64,000 nt of DNA, taken from the NCBI GenBank assembly GCA_963565915.1, contig OY751489.1, forward strand, positions 62,001 through 126,000, read 5' to 3'. Below are positions 42,404-54,644 of the stretch, piece after piece. This stretch comes from Entoloma clypeatum. Lineage: Eukaryota; Basidiomycota; Agaricomycetes; Agaricales; Entolomataceae. A program made the position numbers and the translations under genes. Below the pieces are notes generated by a model. That model was not told the origin of the DNA. It saw only the letters and a program-made list of their open reading frames with translations, and did no database searches. Numbering within the stretch: the stretch's first letter is position 1; the number at the start of each line of letters is the position of its first letter.

Positions 42404-42772
42404 GGTTATGGGCCCCGGATAGCAGAGGGACTTGGGAACGCTGGCAACAGCAAGTACCTGCCCAATCTACCCTGGTTGGCAAGGAACCGATCGAAAGATC
42501 TAGGTTCTGAGTCTTACTTCTTCACACATGAACCTGGGAACGTCATTATGACAAAGTACCTGTCATGAAGCGTCCCTAAGGGGATTGACTTAGTACACAT
42601 CATGTGGAAACGTTGATCGTACCTCACACACTTCTGACAAAAAGGGTCTTTCCCACAACCACTATTCCTAAAGGGAATATGTTATGAGGAATCATTTATT
42701 TGTTTTCTCTAAAAATCAAATTCACAAAAAAACATCACTGATTGGGAAAAACTCCTTTTAGATTCATTAAAA

Positions 42773-45700
42773 ATGTCTACCTCTCGCTCCGCCCTCGACT
42801 CCATCATCATCTTCAACGGCATCGACTACCTAAGCTGGGCTGAAAAAATGAAATCCTACCTCCTCCATCAAGGAGTCTGGCGCCTCGTGTCCGGCAACAT
42901 TGAGCGCCCCGACATCGCGGACTTCATGGTCACGGTCTCCACCCCTGCCTCTGCCACCTCGACGTCTGCGACCCAGCCTCCAGTCATCACCACCACCGTC
43001 GACCAGCCCACCTTCCACAAAGAAAGGAAGACCTGGATCAGGGACGACAACATGGCCCTCGGTTCCATCTACCTCAAGGTCTCCGAAGCCATCAGGAGAC
43101 ACATCAAAGACGCCAGCACCTCGAAGGAAGCCTGGACATCGTTAAAGGACGCATATTCAAAGGTCTCCCCCGCCACCATATTCGGTGACTTCAAGGCCGC
43201 CGCCTCCTTCAAGCTGTCGGGTCGCGACCCCGTACCGGAAATCGAGCGCCTTGGGTCACTCTTCGCTCGCCTCAGCGATGCGAAATTCGTCGTGCCTGAT
43301 CTGATGCAGGCAATGATCCTGGCAAGTGCCATTCCTGACGCTTGGTCGTCCCTCTCCACTGCCCTCTTCCAAGTCTACAATGCTGATGACTTCACATGGC
43401 AGGCCATCACCGACAGCATCATCTCAGAATACAGGCGCAAGTATGCAATAGGGTCTACTCAGGCGTCCAACGAGCAGGCCCGGAAAATCTCCGGGACTAA
43501 GCGAAAGGGGCAAGACCCCAAATGGGAAAAGCAGACAGCGCCGAGTACCTCGCGTAACAATGCTGATGAGCAGCCTAACTCGACCGACCCAAGTACCGCT
43601 TCAACCAGAAGAAGCGCGCCAACAACGCAGACAACGACTCCGACCATGCCGAGGAGATGGTCGAGTTCATTGCACTGGCCATTGAGCAAACCCCTCATCA
43701 TCCTGCTCCTTGTCCTCTACCCCCTCGTCGCCCTGCTCCTTATCATGCACCGTCTTTCACCACCGTAACCGGTCGCGGAAAGACTTCCTTTACTGTACAA
43801 CCTGAGTCAGAAAGGATGCAGTCACTACTGCAACGCATGAACCCTCCTCCTTCCCAGTACACCGGGCTTCCTTCTGGAAAGCTGTCAGCGTGGAAAAAGA
43901 ATGAGAGGGTGAGAAAACTCCCCCGAGAAATCGGCGCCCGACCCTCTGGGTCAAATCTTCGTATCTTGGACACCATCATTCCAGACATCGACGAGAGGCC
44001 AACTAAACAGTGTCGAGTAACTCCGCCGTTAGACCAATCGCTGCGGATGATGGACATCGACCAAGAGCGAATGGGACCAGACGAGTTTGTGGACGAGATT
44101 GAACTTGATGGTTCGTCAAACCCTTTTCTTGAACCTTACCAATTGCGGAAAGCTAACAATACCTCTCAACAGACGTATGATATAATAGCAAGTACCAGTA
44201 CAGAATGCGTAGATCACTTTAGCAGTGATTTACATAAAAAATATATCAAACATTTTGCTTCTTGTACACATTGTAAGGAAAAAGAACACGCGCAATGGAT
44301 ATTAGATTCCGGCGCCTCTTTACACTTCACCTATGAGTTTAAGGACTTCGCATATTATAGACCTCTTACGGTCAAGCGATTCATCCAAACTGCAGCTAAA
44401 GGGAAGAAACTGGAAATACTCGGAGTTGGGGCCGTTCCAGTACGGCACACCCTAAATGGGGAAGTTAAAACCCATCTTCTCAGACCGGTGTTCTACATCC
44501 CAGACATGGACACACGCCTATTGTCCCTAGGCGTCTTCCTTAACCATGGTTACAAAGTAGACGGGACTTGTGGAGAGATCAACATCTCCAAAGGGCTGAG
44601 CAAAATCCAGTTTTTGCCCCACATCCTTGGTCAAACCATTTACTGGTTAGACACTGAAATACACTATGACCAGATCCATGTGATCTCAAGCGAAATCACT
44701 GTCGAAACATGGCACAAGCGCCTTGGTCACCCAAATGATCAAGCACTCCGAAAGATTCCCACCAGTACCAAAGGGGTACCTGAGACACTAGTACGTGAGA
44801 AATCACAGGAAAGTTGCACAGGTTGCCTCAAAGGGAAAATGCCGAATCAGTCATATCCCAATTTGATGACAAGGGCAACAAAAACCTTTGATCTGATCCA
44901 TTCCGATCTCAAACAGATATCCACGGCATCATACCACAAATATAAATATTTCCTTACATTTTTGGACGACTTTTCATCCCACGTCTGGGTCGTCTTGCTT
45001 AGGAAGAAGTCAGATGCCATCATGGCACTACGACAATTCCTTGCGATGATCCAGAATCAATTCGCCGCCACCCCTAAGAAATGGCGAGTTGATGGAGGTG
45101 GAGAGTTTAACGAATACAAGGATGTGCTTGCCGATCATGGAATTCTGGTTGACATCACGCTCCCATATCAGCACCAGCAGAACGGTAGAGCAGAACGGAT
45201 AAATCGAACCCTGTGGGAGAAATCTCAGGCCTTGCGCTTTGATGCGTGCTTACCCCCTATGTGGTGGGAATTCTGTTTGGAACATGCAGCTTTTCTCTAC
45301 AACAGAACCCCCATGCAGCGTCTCGAATGGAATACCCCTTACTTCAGGGTGACCAATGAGATCCCCGATATGTCAAGCATCAGAGTCTTTGGATGTCAGG
45401 CATATGTGTATATCCCAAAAGAAAAACGTAGAAATTCCCTGGAGTCTAAATCTCAATTGATAATTTATCTCGGATCAAAGGCAGGGGTCAAAGGATACCG
45501 TTTTATAGATCCTGAGACTAATACAATTTTCATGGGTGGGAAAGCTATCTTTGATGAAAGCAAGTATCCTAGATGCCACATCGACCCTTTGCCAGAAAAC
45601 CATCCAGAAATGGAAAACCCAGAACCGGCTGATGAGTTTGAGGACCTCATCCCCGGAAACGATGACAATGACAGCCATTACAAAAAACCTCACGACCCTG

Positions 45701-46833
45701 TTCCCACTGGACAGGATCACCCTGAATCAGACGATGACTTGCCGTCTAGCAAGCCCGACGATGAACCGCGAGTACCCACTCCGGAACCCAAACAAGTACC
45801 AGATCGACCGATCAGGGAATGACGAGTTCGCAGAATGCCAGACAGCATCTATGGGGAAGACACCCCTGTTTCTGATCCTGAAAAAATGGATTGAAGACGT
45901 AGATTGGGCGGTCAAACGGCATGGATGAACGATCTCCTGATGGAGGCAATCTCCATCCAAGTAGGCATCATCGAAATGTCACACAAAGACATATACTCTC
46001 TTCCGAACAAAGAAGATTGGTATGCGGCAGAACAAAAAGAGCTAGACATGCTCAAAAGCCGCGGGGTGATCACGGAGTTAGTACTCCTACCCACAGGGAG
46101 GAAAGCTCTAAAGAACAAATGGGTTTACAATGAAAAATCCGACGGGCGTCTGAAAGCGCGCCTCGTTGCAAAAGGCTTCTCACAGGTAGAAGGGATCGAC
46201 TGTGATCAAATCTTCTCACCAGTAGTGAGGTACAAGACTGTCCGGTTGATTCTAGCATTGACAGCCCTTGAAGGGTGGTTCATGACATTCTTGGACGTCT
46301 CATCAGCCTTCCTCTATGGAAGACTCCGTGAGGTAATTTACATGCGATAGCCTGAGGGCTACATAGTAAAAGGGAAAGAAAACTTCGTGTACCGACTATA
46401 CAAAGCCCTATACGGACTCAAGCAGGCCACATTAGCCTGGTGGAGAGAACTCGATTCCTCCATGAAAAAGCTCGGCTTTGTCCGGCTACACTCCGATGCG
46501 GGAGTTTTTATTCACACAAGTACCAAAGGGGAAATTGTGATCGCCGTCATTTATGTCGATGACTCTGCTTTTCTTGGCACAAACCAAGAATACACGCTAG
46601 AGAAAAGAAGGCCTTCATGACAACATGGGAATGTAGGGACCTAGGCCACCTAGTGTCTAATGGGAAACCGAAAGAATTTCTCTCGATCCAAATAAGGCAA
46701 CATGGGAAGAGAATCTTCATTGATCAAGTACCTTACCTTGAGAAAATTCTCGCGCGAATGGGGATGAGCGAATCAAACGCCACCCACACCCCACTTCCGA
46801 CAGGCTACAAACCCATGAAGTCCGAAGATGAAC
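42773..46833 (+). pseudogene. gag-pol: Copia F gag-pol, multiply broken
   Basis: Starts MSTSRSALD at 42773. Lesions relative to the copia copy at 22841-27568: a deletion with frameshift near 43,600 in the basic gag tail; TGA at 45820-45822 and TGA at 45892-45894, both at expected CGA codons; TAG at 46348-46350 at an expected CAG; a 1-bp deletion near 46,605. Protease ILDSGAS, integrase core and RT YVDD can still be read between lesions. The reading stops at KSEDE where gypsy C begins. This is the most decayed of the three copia copies. Confidence 0.85.
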
Positions 46834-47221
46834 TGTTATGCTTAACAAACCATTCCAAGGTTCGGGCAGAGTATGCAGGAAGTGGAAAGGCGAAGAGCAA
46901 AGTGATTGCTAAATCTAAGGAATGTAGCTATGGTACATGGGGTTTATATAGTACTGGCTACGAGCGGTAGCGAGTGAGTCAGTAGCTGCGGAAGGCAGTG
47001 CGGATGAGTCAGTAACTGCGGAAAGGCAGTGCGAAGTGAGTCAGACGACTGCGGACTGAGTAATCCCTACTGCGGAGTGCGAGTCAGTGCGGGAGCGAAG
47101 TATACTAAAGGAGAATGGTAGAGTAAAGGTAAATGAATAAGCGGTCCAATGAGTCAAAGAAATAACAAAGGTACAATGCGAGGGAAAAGTGCGTAACATA
47201 CAAACCGGTAAGTCCGTAACA
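46834..47221 (-). repeat. 3' LTR of gypsy C
   Basis: 388 bp. It carries the 21-bp segment present in the 3' LTR of A and absent from the 5' LTRs, and four TGAGTCA heptamers. Confidence 0.88.
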
Positions 47222-47354
47222 TGTTCCCCTCCTCAAGCTCTGTGTCCTCACAGAGTCATTGTCCCCATCCTCCGGCATCGTCGTTGTTTGTCCAGGAGCC
47301 ATTCTCCTTGAGGCTCCAATCGTCTATTAGCTCTTCGTTGATGGCGACGGCTAG

Positions 47355-47597
47355 TCAGATGCGCCGGTTTTCAACGACCAGCGTACGGGTGTAGTTCCCG
47401 AGGATTTGTTTCTCTTCGGGGGTTGGTGCGACAGGGAGGTCGGATAAAGAATGGAGGCGGATGTGCATCTGTCGATGCAGGATGTCGGCGAGCGAGGCTT
47501 CTAGCACGTGGATCTGGTCTCTCATGGAGAGGGCTTCACCCATGAGGGCAGTGATGGCGGGGTTGGTTTCAGTGGATGTGGTGGTGGTGGTGGACAT
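47355..47597 (-). pseudogene. Gypsy C ORF3, truncated
   Basis: 80 residues from ATG at 47597, with the same core (EALSMRDQIH, LHRQMHIRLHSLSDLPVAP, ENRR). A small deletion after ENRRI creates a TGA; the remaining tail codons (A-I-N-E-E-L-I-D-D-W) are still visible downstream. Confidence 0.65.
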
Positions 47598-47720
47598 GGT
47601 GCGGAGGATGTTGGAGAGATAGAGGAAGAATGGAGTAGCTATATTGAAGACGGAGCAGAGAACTCGGTGGGTTTTTTGACTGATGAGGTCGATGCTGTTG
47701 CTGATTTCAACGGGTGTCTT

Positions 47721-50700
47721 TTATCGTGGACGTGACGGGTTCTGCCGATGGAAATCACAGATCAAATCTTGAGCGTTCTGAACATTAGCTCACGGTTCCC
47801 ATGTGTTCTCTTCTGGGCCATATCCTTCCCACTGGATGAGGTACTGGATCTTTCCGCTGAACTTTCGAGAGTCCAGGATCGTAGACACATGGTACTCTTC
47901 TCGTCCTTCGACGATGATCAGATCAGGGGCTGGTTTCTTTTTCTGGATGGCGTACTTCGGAGTTTCATATGGTGACAACAGGGTCTCGTTGAACACAGGG
48001 TGAATCCTCTTCCAAGTCTTCGGAAGATCAAGAAGGTACGCGCTAGCTCCTTTCTTCTCTAGGACTTTGAATGGTCCATGTCGGAGTGCATCAAGTTTCT
48101 TTGAGGGTCGATTGGTCCTGATGTTAGTCCCTTCCAGCCACACCTTGTCTCCGATGCGGTAGTCCCGAGACGGACTTCGCCGTGTGTCAACTGTCTTCTT
48201 CATCTGATCCTGTGCTTGTTTCAGCGCAGCATTGGCTTCTTCTTGTGCCTGTTTGAGTTTTTTCAAGAAGTCGTTGGCAGCCGGATTGGTATCTTCTAAC
48301 ACGAGTTCTCCCTTCCACGGATGTAAACCGTAGTTGAGGTAGAATGGGGTGTGCTTCGTTGCCTGGTGTTCTTTGTCATTGTACTGGAACTCTGCGATTG
48401 CGATCCATTCTGCCCAATCATCCTGTAGATGGTTGACAAAGTTTCGTAAGAATGCTTCTGTTTCCTGATGCGATTGCTCGGCCTGTCCATCAGTCTGTGG
48501 GTGGTATGCGGTGGACAGGTTCCTCTTGATCCCTAACATGCGGCAGAGTATCTCCATGAACTTCGCGGCGGACTGCAGTCCCCTATCGCTGATGATCTTC
48601 TTGGGGATCCCATGAAGCTTCCATATCTGATCCCGATAGATCTTGGCTAATCCTTCAGCCGATAGTTCCACGGTTGTCGGAATGAGGTGAAGCATCTTTG
48701 AATGTCTATCTGTGATGACCAGAATTGCGTTTTTTCCATCAGATTCTGGTATCGGTCCCACGACGTCGATTCCTATGTCTTCCCATGGGTGACTTGGTGC
48801 TGCATGGGGATGTAGCGGAACATGTCGCTTTTGTCGGTTAATCTTGTTGTGTTGACAAGTGTCGCAACCCTTCACATACTTCTTCACATCATGCAGTATG
48901 GTAGGCCACCAGTAGGTGCGAGTGAGGAGTTCATGTGTCCAGTACTGTCCTGGATGTCCCGCTACTGGTGCATCGTGTGATTTGAACATCAATTCTTGTC
49001 GTAATTGTGGGTCCGGCGGGACATAGACTCGTTCGCCTGCATATGTGATGCCGTTTTCCTGTTGGTACCAATGAGGATTCTTCTTTAGACCCTGGGCTAC
49101 TTCTGTCTCCATGCGGTTTGAACCCTTGATGCATGCAATCCACGGATTTTCGATGGTCGTGATGTTTCCAATTTTGATGGAATCAGATGTTTCACCCCCT
49201 TCAAAGAATTGTTCCTCCGTGAACATCTCCATTTGTACCACATCTTCTGATTCCAATCGTTTCAAGAATAGTCCCTCCTTGAGCATTTGGTCACTGTCCT
49301 GTGGTTCGAGTTCCGCTTCATACCAGGGTAAGCGTGACAGGATGTCCGCTTTTGCATTGGTCTTGCCGGGCACATGCCGTAATTCGAAGTCATAGTCTTG
49401 TAACTTCATTTTCCAGTGTCGCTGTCGTTGATTTAGGTCCTGAGGACGACGGAAATATTCCAAGTTCTTGTGATCGGTCAAGATCTCGAAACATTCCCTG
49501 GCTTCAAGCAGATAGTGTCTCCAATCTTTCAATGCTTCCACGACCGCCAGGAGTTCCTTGTCGTATATCTCATAATTTTGTTCGGCCGCAGACATGGTCC
49601 GCGACAAGAACGCAATGGGGTGCCATTTGTCGTTTTGCTTCTGAGAGAGTACTGCTCCAATTGCATAGCCCGATGCATCGGTTTCGACCCTGAACTGTCC
49701 CTCTGGTTTCGGTAATGCCAAGACTGGTGCCGATGTAATTGCCTGTATGAGACCTTCAAAAGCTTGCTGCTCCGTTGGTCCCCAAGTAAATGCCGTACCG
49801 CCTGTGAGCGCGGTGAGAGGTTTCGCGATGTTTGAGTACCCTTCAATAAATTGTCGATAGAAGTTAGCAAATCCAAGGAACTTCTGAACTTCCTTTTTTG
49901 ATGTGGGTGCTCGCCAGTTTCGAATTGTATCCACCTTCTCAGTTTCCATCTCAACACGTCCCTCACCAACCACATATCCCAATATAGGACATTTCGTTAC
50001 TTCCCATAAACACTTCTTCTCCTTTAGGAACAAATCATTGTCCGATAGGATCTGTAGGATTTCTTCAGTGTTTCGCATGAGTTCTTCCTTGGTTTTACTG
50101 ATAACCACGATGTCATCCATGTAGATCACGCAGATACATCGGCGGATCTGGTCCCGGAATAGACTAGCCATCATTCGCGAGAACGTTCCCGGGGAGTTGC
50201 AAAGACCGAAAAACATGACCAATGGTTCGAACAACCCTCGACTGGTGAGGAAGACAGCTTTCCATTCATTGCCCTCCTTAATCCGGACGTTGTTATAGCC
50301 CCACATGATGTCCATTTTATTGAAGTAGACCGCATCTTTCAGTACGTCCAAGAGATCGGATATTGGTGGGAGTGGGAACTTGTCTTTGACCGTGAATTTA
50401 TTGACCATGCGGTAATCTTGTACCAATCGTTTGGAGCCATCCTTTTTGTTGATGAAGAAGCAAGGGGAGGCATAAGGGGATTTGGACGGGCGGATTTTTC
50501 CCGTTGCTAGACCCTCGTCAATGAATGCGTCCAATTCTTCTTGTTCCTTTTGCGTCATAGGATATGTATTCCCCCCTAGTTCCTTTGGTGCGTCTGGTGT
50601 AAGTTCGATACCATGGTCCCATTCCCTCTCCTTTGGGATCTTGTCAAAGTTCTCTTTCTCGAAAAGATGAGCAAATCGTTCAACATATGAGGGTCGTTTG

Positions 50701-51329
50701 GTTGTGGGAGGTGGTGTGGGAGTGACAGCTTCCAAAATAGGGTCTCCAGGCTTCCATTTCTGATCCGACTTTTTGGGTGCATCTTTGTCGCGCACCTCAA
50801 CCATGCGAACTCGGTGTTTGCGACCATTAAGGTTAACCCTGAAATCCGAGTGTTTGGTTCGACATGTTGTTGGGCACCGGTTAAATGTTACCGCGCCGGT
50901 TGTCCAATTGATTGTGGGGTTGTGGTGCACCAACCAGTCATGTCCCAAGAGCATGTCTGTTCTCCCAATGTCCAGTACCATTGCTTCCATGGTTTCCTGA
51001 TGTGCTCCCAAGTCCAGTTTGACTTCGGCAAGTTGGCTCGCTTTCTGTTGTCGATTTGGTGATCCATCCGCATTTAGAATTGCTATGGGTGGTATTCCTC
51101 GCATGGGGAGGTTCTGTTCGCGTACTATTCTGGGATGGATGCATGTGCGCTCACATCCGCTGTCAACCTCAGGTCGGATAACCTTTGGTCCTCGTCGTGT
51201 TTTGAGCTGTGCTAACAGCCTGATTTCTCGTCTTTTTGGAGGTTTATCTCCCTTCACAATCTTAGTCGACGCAGCGGCTCGCTTGGCAGGGATGACATAG
51301 GTTCTATTGTCTGCAGTCATACAAGGCAA
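47721..51329 (-). pseudogene. pol: Gypsy C pol, premature stop in the chromodomain
   Basis: Colinear with the 1202-codon pol of A but ended by TGA at 47790-47792 inside the chromodomain (after ENTWEP), 23 codons before the natural stop at 47721-47723. The cage tyrosine is present. Protease, RT (YMDD), RNase H and integrase are open. The chimera joint lies between RNase H and integrase, immediately right of 49308. Confidence 0.85.
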
Positions 51330-51370
51330 GCAAGTCCGTTTAATAGATAAGGGTCGCGACTTAGCGTCGT

Positions 51371-52573
51371 TTAATTGGACCCTTCGGGAAAATCCTTCTC
51401 ATCGGCTTCTAAGATTGTGGTTTCATCATTCTTGGCATCTTCCTCAGACACCTTCCTAACCCTTCCGGAGTTCTTCTTCGGCTTGCAGCAGTTGCGCGCA
51501 ATATGGCCTTCTTGGTCACAGTTGAAACACTTGCGACCATCTTTCTTCTTTGGAGCGCTACAGTCTTTAGCCAGATGACCGAAGCGCTGACAGTTGTAGC
51601 AGTGGGCTACTCCTGCTTTGTCGATCTCCATGGCTTTGCCCTGACCACCATAAGTGGTACCCGATCCGGTGTGCATGTCGCCGCCACCTCGGATGACCAG
51701 TGCGTGTCCTTCCATCTGTCATCCCTTGTTTCGGATCTCCTTTGCGTAATCGGTGTATGTCTTGCCATCGCTGGCCACTTGTTCAGAGATTCTGCGGTTG
51801 ACGTTCTTCTCTAGGATGTATTTCCCAGTTTCTTCGCCAAGGTTTGACAGCTTCAAGAGTTCTTCAAATTCATCCAAGAATTCATCAACAGTGCGTTTCT
51901 CTTGTTTCAGGACTTCGAGTCTCGCTTTGGCAGCGACCGACTTGTTGGCGATGGAGAATCGTGTGGCGATATCATCGGAAAAACCTAGCCAGGTGATGTT
52001 TTCATTGTCAGCGGTAAGAGCATCTAACTTGTTACTGGCCCAGTGTCTGCCGGACCCTTCCATCATGCGGGATAACACCGCAAGAATCTTCTGATCGTCT
52101 GTGAGGCTCTTTTGGAACCTGATGTATAGTTTGGTGGCTTTCCACCACTCGTCGAAGGTGTATCTGTCCTTGAACATCCCAGGATCCTTGATGATCTTGG
52201 ATGTATCCATTGTTTGTACAGCCGGAGCTTCTGCCATGTTTAGAGTCTGCGGAGGAGAAGAGGAGTCGGGTTGTTGGGATGAAGATGGGGTTCGGGATAC
52301 AGGTAAGGATTGAAAATGAGTCCCTGTTCTAGGTGTCTGTTCGATATCTGACTGCGCGGAGTCAAAAGTAAATTCGTCAGGGGACTCGTCAGCGGAATCG
52401 GTGGCAAAATGTTCAGAGTATTTCCTCTGTAAATCTCTAAGGAATCTCTGTTCCTGCGCGTCTGTTGGTCTCGAGAAGGGGTCAAGTCTCTCGTTTCGTG
52501 CCCAGCGGTTGTACTCGGTCTGTTGTTCTTCGGTGGTGAAGTGGGTGTAGATCTGCTGCTTCGAGTAAGACGT
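51371..52573 (-). pseudogene. gag: Gypsy C gag, copy of the gypsy A gag
   Basis: Carries both lesions of A: ACG at the start codon position (52571-52573) and TGA at 51719-51721. It adds C-to-T differences at 51672 and 52001. The shared lesions show that it was copied after they arose. Confidence 0.88.
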
Positions 52574-53028
52574 GATGATGTGGCTCTGGGACGTCTCGAT
52601 GTGAGCGTCCTAATCAATCTTCTGATAACGGTTGTCTGGACACCGATAAACTCTCTGATCTCTGTGATCCGACCTGTCTGAGGTCCTTCTTGAACGCGAA
52701 AGCTTTCGAGTTCGTTCTGTCGGGCATTGTAACGCGCGATCTGGTGTTGCCGAGCAAGATGGATGCTCTCTGCTATCTCGTCGTGGGGGCGATGCTCGTC
52801 GTTGTCTAGTTCTTCGTCAAGCACCTGCTGTAGGATGCAACGGATCTCCGATTCGATGTACTGCTGGATAAGCGTAAAATCGATACTGTCTCGAGGACTT
52901 AGCTCCTCCTGTCGGGCTTCTGGCGTGCTGAATGGGTTACTGGTGAAGTCTTCAAAAAAGCGCGACGTCTTGACTCGTCTGGTAGTTGCTCTCTTCGCTC
53001 TGGGCGAACCTAACGAGATTTAGCAACT

Positions 53029-53395
53029 TGTTATGCTTAACAAACCGTTCCAAGGTTCGGGCAGAGTATGCAGGAAGTGGAAAGGCGAAGAGCAAAGTGA
53101 TTGCTAAATCTAAGGAATGTAGCTATGGTACATGGGGTTTATATAGTACTGGCTACGAGCGGTAGCGAGTGAGTCAGTAGCTGTGGAAGGCAGTGTGGAT
53201 GAGTCAGTAACTGCGGAAAGGCAGTGTGAAGTGAGTCAGACGACTGCGGAGTGCGAGTCAGCGCGGGAGCGAAGTATACTAAAGGAGAATGGTAGAGTAA
53301 AGGTAAATGAATAAGCAGTCCAATGAGTCAAAGAAATAACGAAGGTACAATGCAAGGGAAAAGTGCGTAACATACAAACCGGTAAGTCCGTAACA
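53029..53395 (-). repeat. 5' LTR of gypsy C (duplicate of the A 5' LTR)
   Basis: 367 bp, as at 20841-21207, followed by CTTAT. Primer site at 53016-53026. Confidence 0.9.
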
Positions 53396-53694
53396 CTTAT
53401 CGGATGAGCTTCAGTGTTATGTTTTCTTTCATGGTCTCTTTAGTTACTACGGTCTCTGCCTACGGGCATATGTAGTTTATATACGGGGTCTGTTCTTGTG
53501 GACTTGATCCATGGGCGGACCCCACTCCCGGATACTTATATATTTCTCTCCGCACATGTGCTGTGACCACAGGGCATTACTTTCCAATACTCTTTGTATG
53601 TAGTTCTTGCTAAATTTGTAATTTACTGTACAAGACCGGACTGCGATCGGGTGCCGGAATATAAATTGAGGTTTTAAAAAAAAAAAAAAAAAAA
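53396..53694 (+). other. LINE 3' UTR and poly(A), duplicated copy
   Basis: Copy of 21208-21506, with differences at 53552 and 53608 and the same 19-A tail. No LINE coding sequence precedes it, because the crossover lies inside the gypsy element. Confidence 0.85.
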
Positions 53695-53707
53695 CCCCAT
53701 GGTGACC

Positions 53708-53971
53708 TGTGACAAAGTGTTCATTAGTGTGCATCTGTGACAGAGTATGCCACCTATAGGCAATATTCGGGCAGAGTATGGCTCATTTGATGATTTTAAC
53801 TCTAAATTACAGTTATTTTGACATGCAACCCCGAAGGGGAAGAAAATTTGACTATTTCATGACTTGTGACCATTTCTGGAAGTGTTCATCAACCTAGTGT
53901 GACCATTACATTGAGCCAAAAGTGTCCAGTTCATCAGGGTATGTGACATGTGACTGAACACCTGGTCGTAA
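53708..53971. mobile_element. Right part of the MITE, duplicated copy
   Basis: Copy of 21520-21783, ending with TGAACACCTGGTCGTAA. Its left end is absent here for the same reason as the LINE body. Confidence 0.75.
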
Positions 53972-54042
53972 TACTTATACCAAGGGTACAAGTGTTTGTA
54001 CCACAGCTCGGCGGCTCGAGGTAAATTTGCGGGGTCGAACTA

Positions 54043-54644
54043 CAGTTGGGGACAGCCAAACACATCAATTTGGGTAGCCAGTGATCCAGAATTTTTTAGC
54101 CAAATCTGGCTTCAGATTTGAACTCGGAGAGGTGAGAAACATCCAAAAACACACTCGATTTTATTTTCCCACGACATTTTGGTTTGGCCAATTTTTTGGG
54201 CAAGTTCACCGGTATTTTTACATCACATATGTTAGTTCAGTACAGCCTCAATTGCCGTCATGGCTTGGGCAGATGCCTGACGATGTGATTTCTGATGACA
54301 AACAGCCCGTAAAGCAGCCCTTCCAGTCAGTCCTCTCCTATATGCACTCATGAAACAGAATGACCGGTTGATGAAACAATGAATGACTTCATCACGGCAT
54401 GTGTTTAGCCATTTTATGGCAAGTTCCTTTGCATCTCCGAAGCCCTGCTTGGGAACCTTGCGGTATCAATATTTAGCCTATCCCCAGTACTTCACAGAGT
54501 AGGATAAGTGATCATCACCAATAACAGACACCTCACATACCATTTCAATTGGGTTGAGCTCGCAGTAAAATTTTGGGAGAAAAATGCATTCATGACCCAG
54601 TTTTTTGATCAGGGTCTCCAGCATAGATTCCTGGTTCTTGAAGT
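54043..54644 (-). mobile_element. Left end of the mariner-like element, duplicated copy
   Basis: Copy of 21855-22456 with TIR and the transposase C-terminus (54232-54644), including both stops. The rest should lie to the right of the window. Confidence 0.85.

Larger units (their letters stand above)
42125..46833 (+). mobile_element. Copia element F, interrupted by gypsy C
   Basis: Plus-strand copia of the same family: 5' LTR 42125-42403 (279 bp), half-tRNA primer site 42404-42415, coding from 42773 until the gypsy LTR at 46834. Its RNase H end and 3' LTR are not in the window; under the duplication model they lie to the right of it. Confidence 0.88.
46834..53395 (-). mobile_element. Ty3/gypsy element C, left/right chimera
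   Basis: The left part (46834-49308), including 3' LTR and ORF3, differs from element A at many sites; the right part (49309-53395) matches A with only three differences noted. Left flank TGAAC (copia F) and right flank CTTAT (the LINE site of element A) do not match, as expected if an element in copia F recombined with element A. It is the junction of the 32-kb duplication. Confidence 0.88.

Noticed and set aside
43069..43701. Long minus-strand frames opposite copia F gag
   Set aside because: Antisense shadows of the gag reading frame; no independent signal.
46834..53395. Gypsy C as an ordinary independent insertion
   Set aside because: Its flanks do not match and its right part with everything beyond repeats element A and its surroundings.
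54081..54353. Plus-strand 90-codon frame (also 21893-22165)
   Set aside because: Lies antisense to the transposase C-terminus and the TIR; a chance frame.
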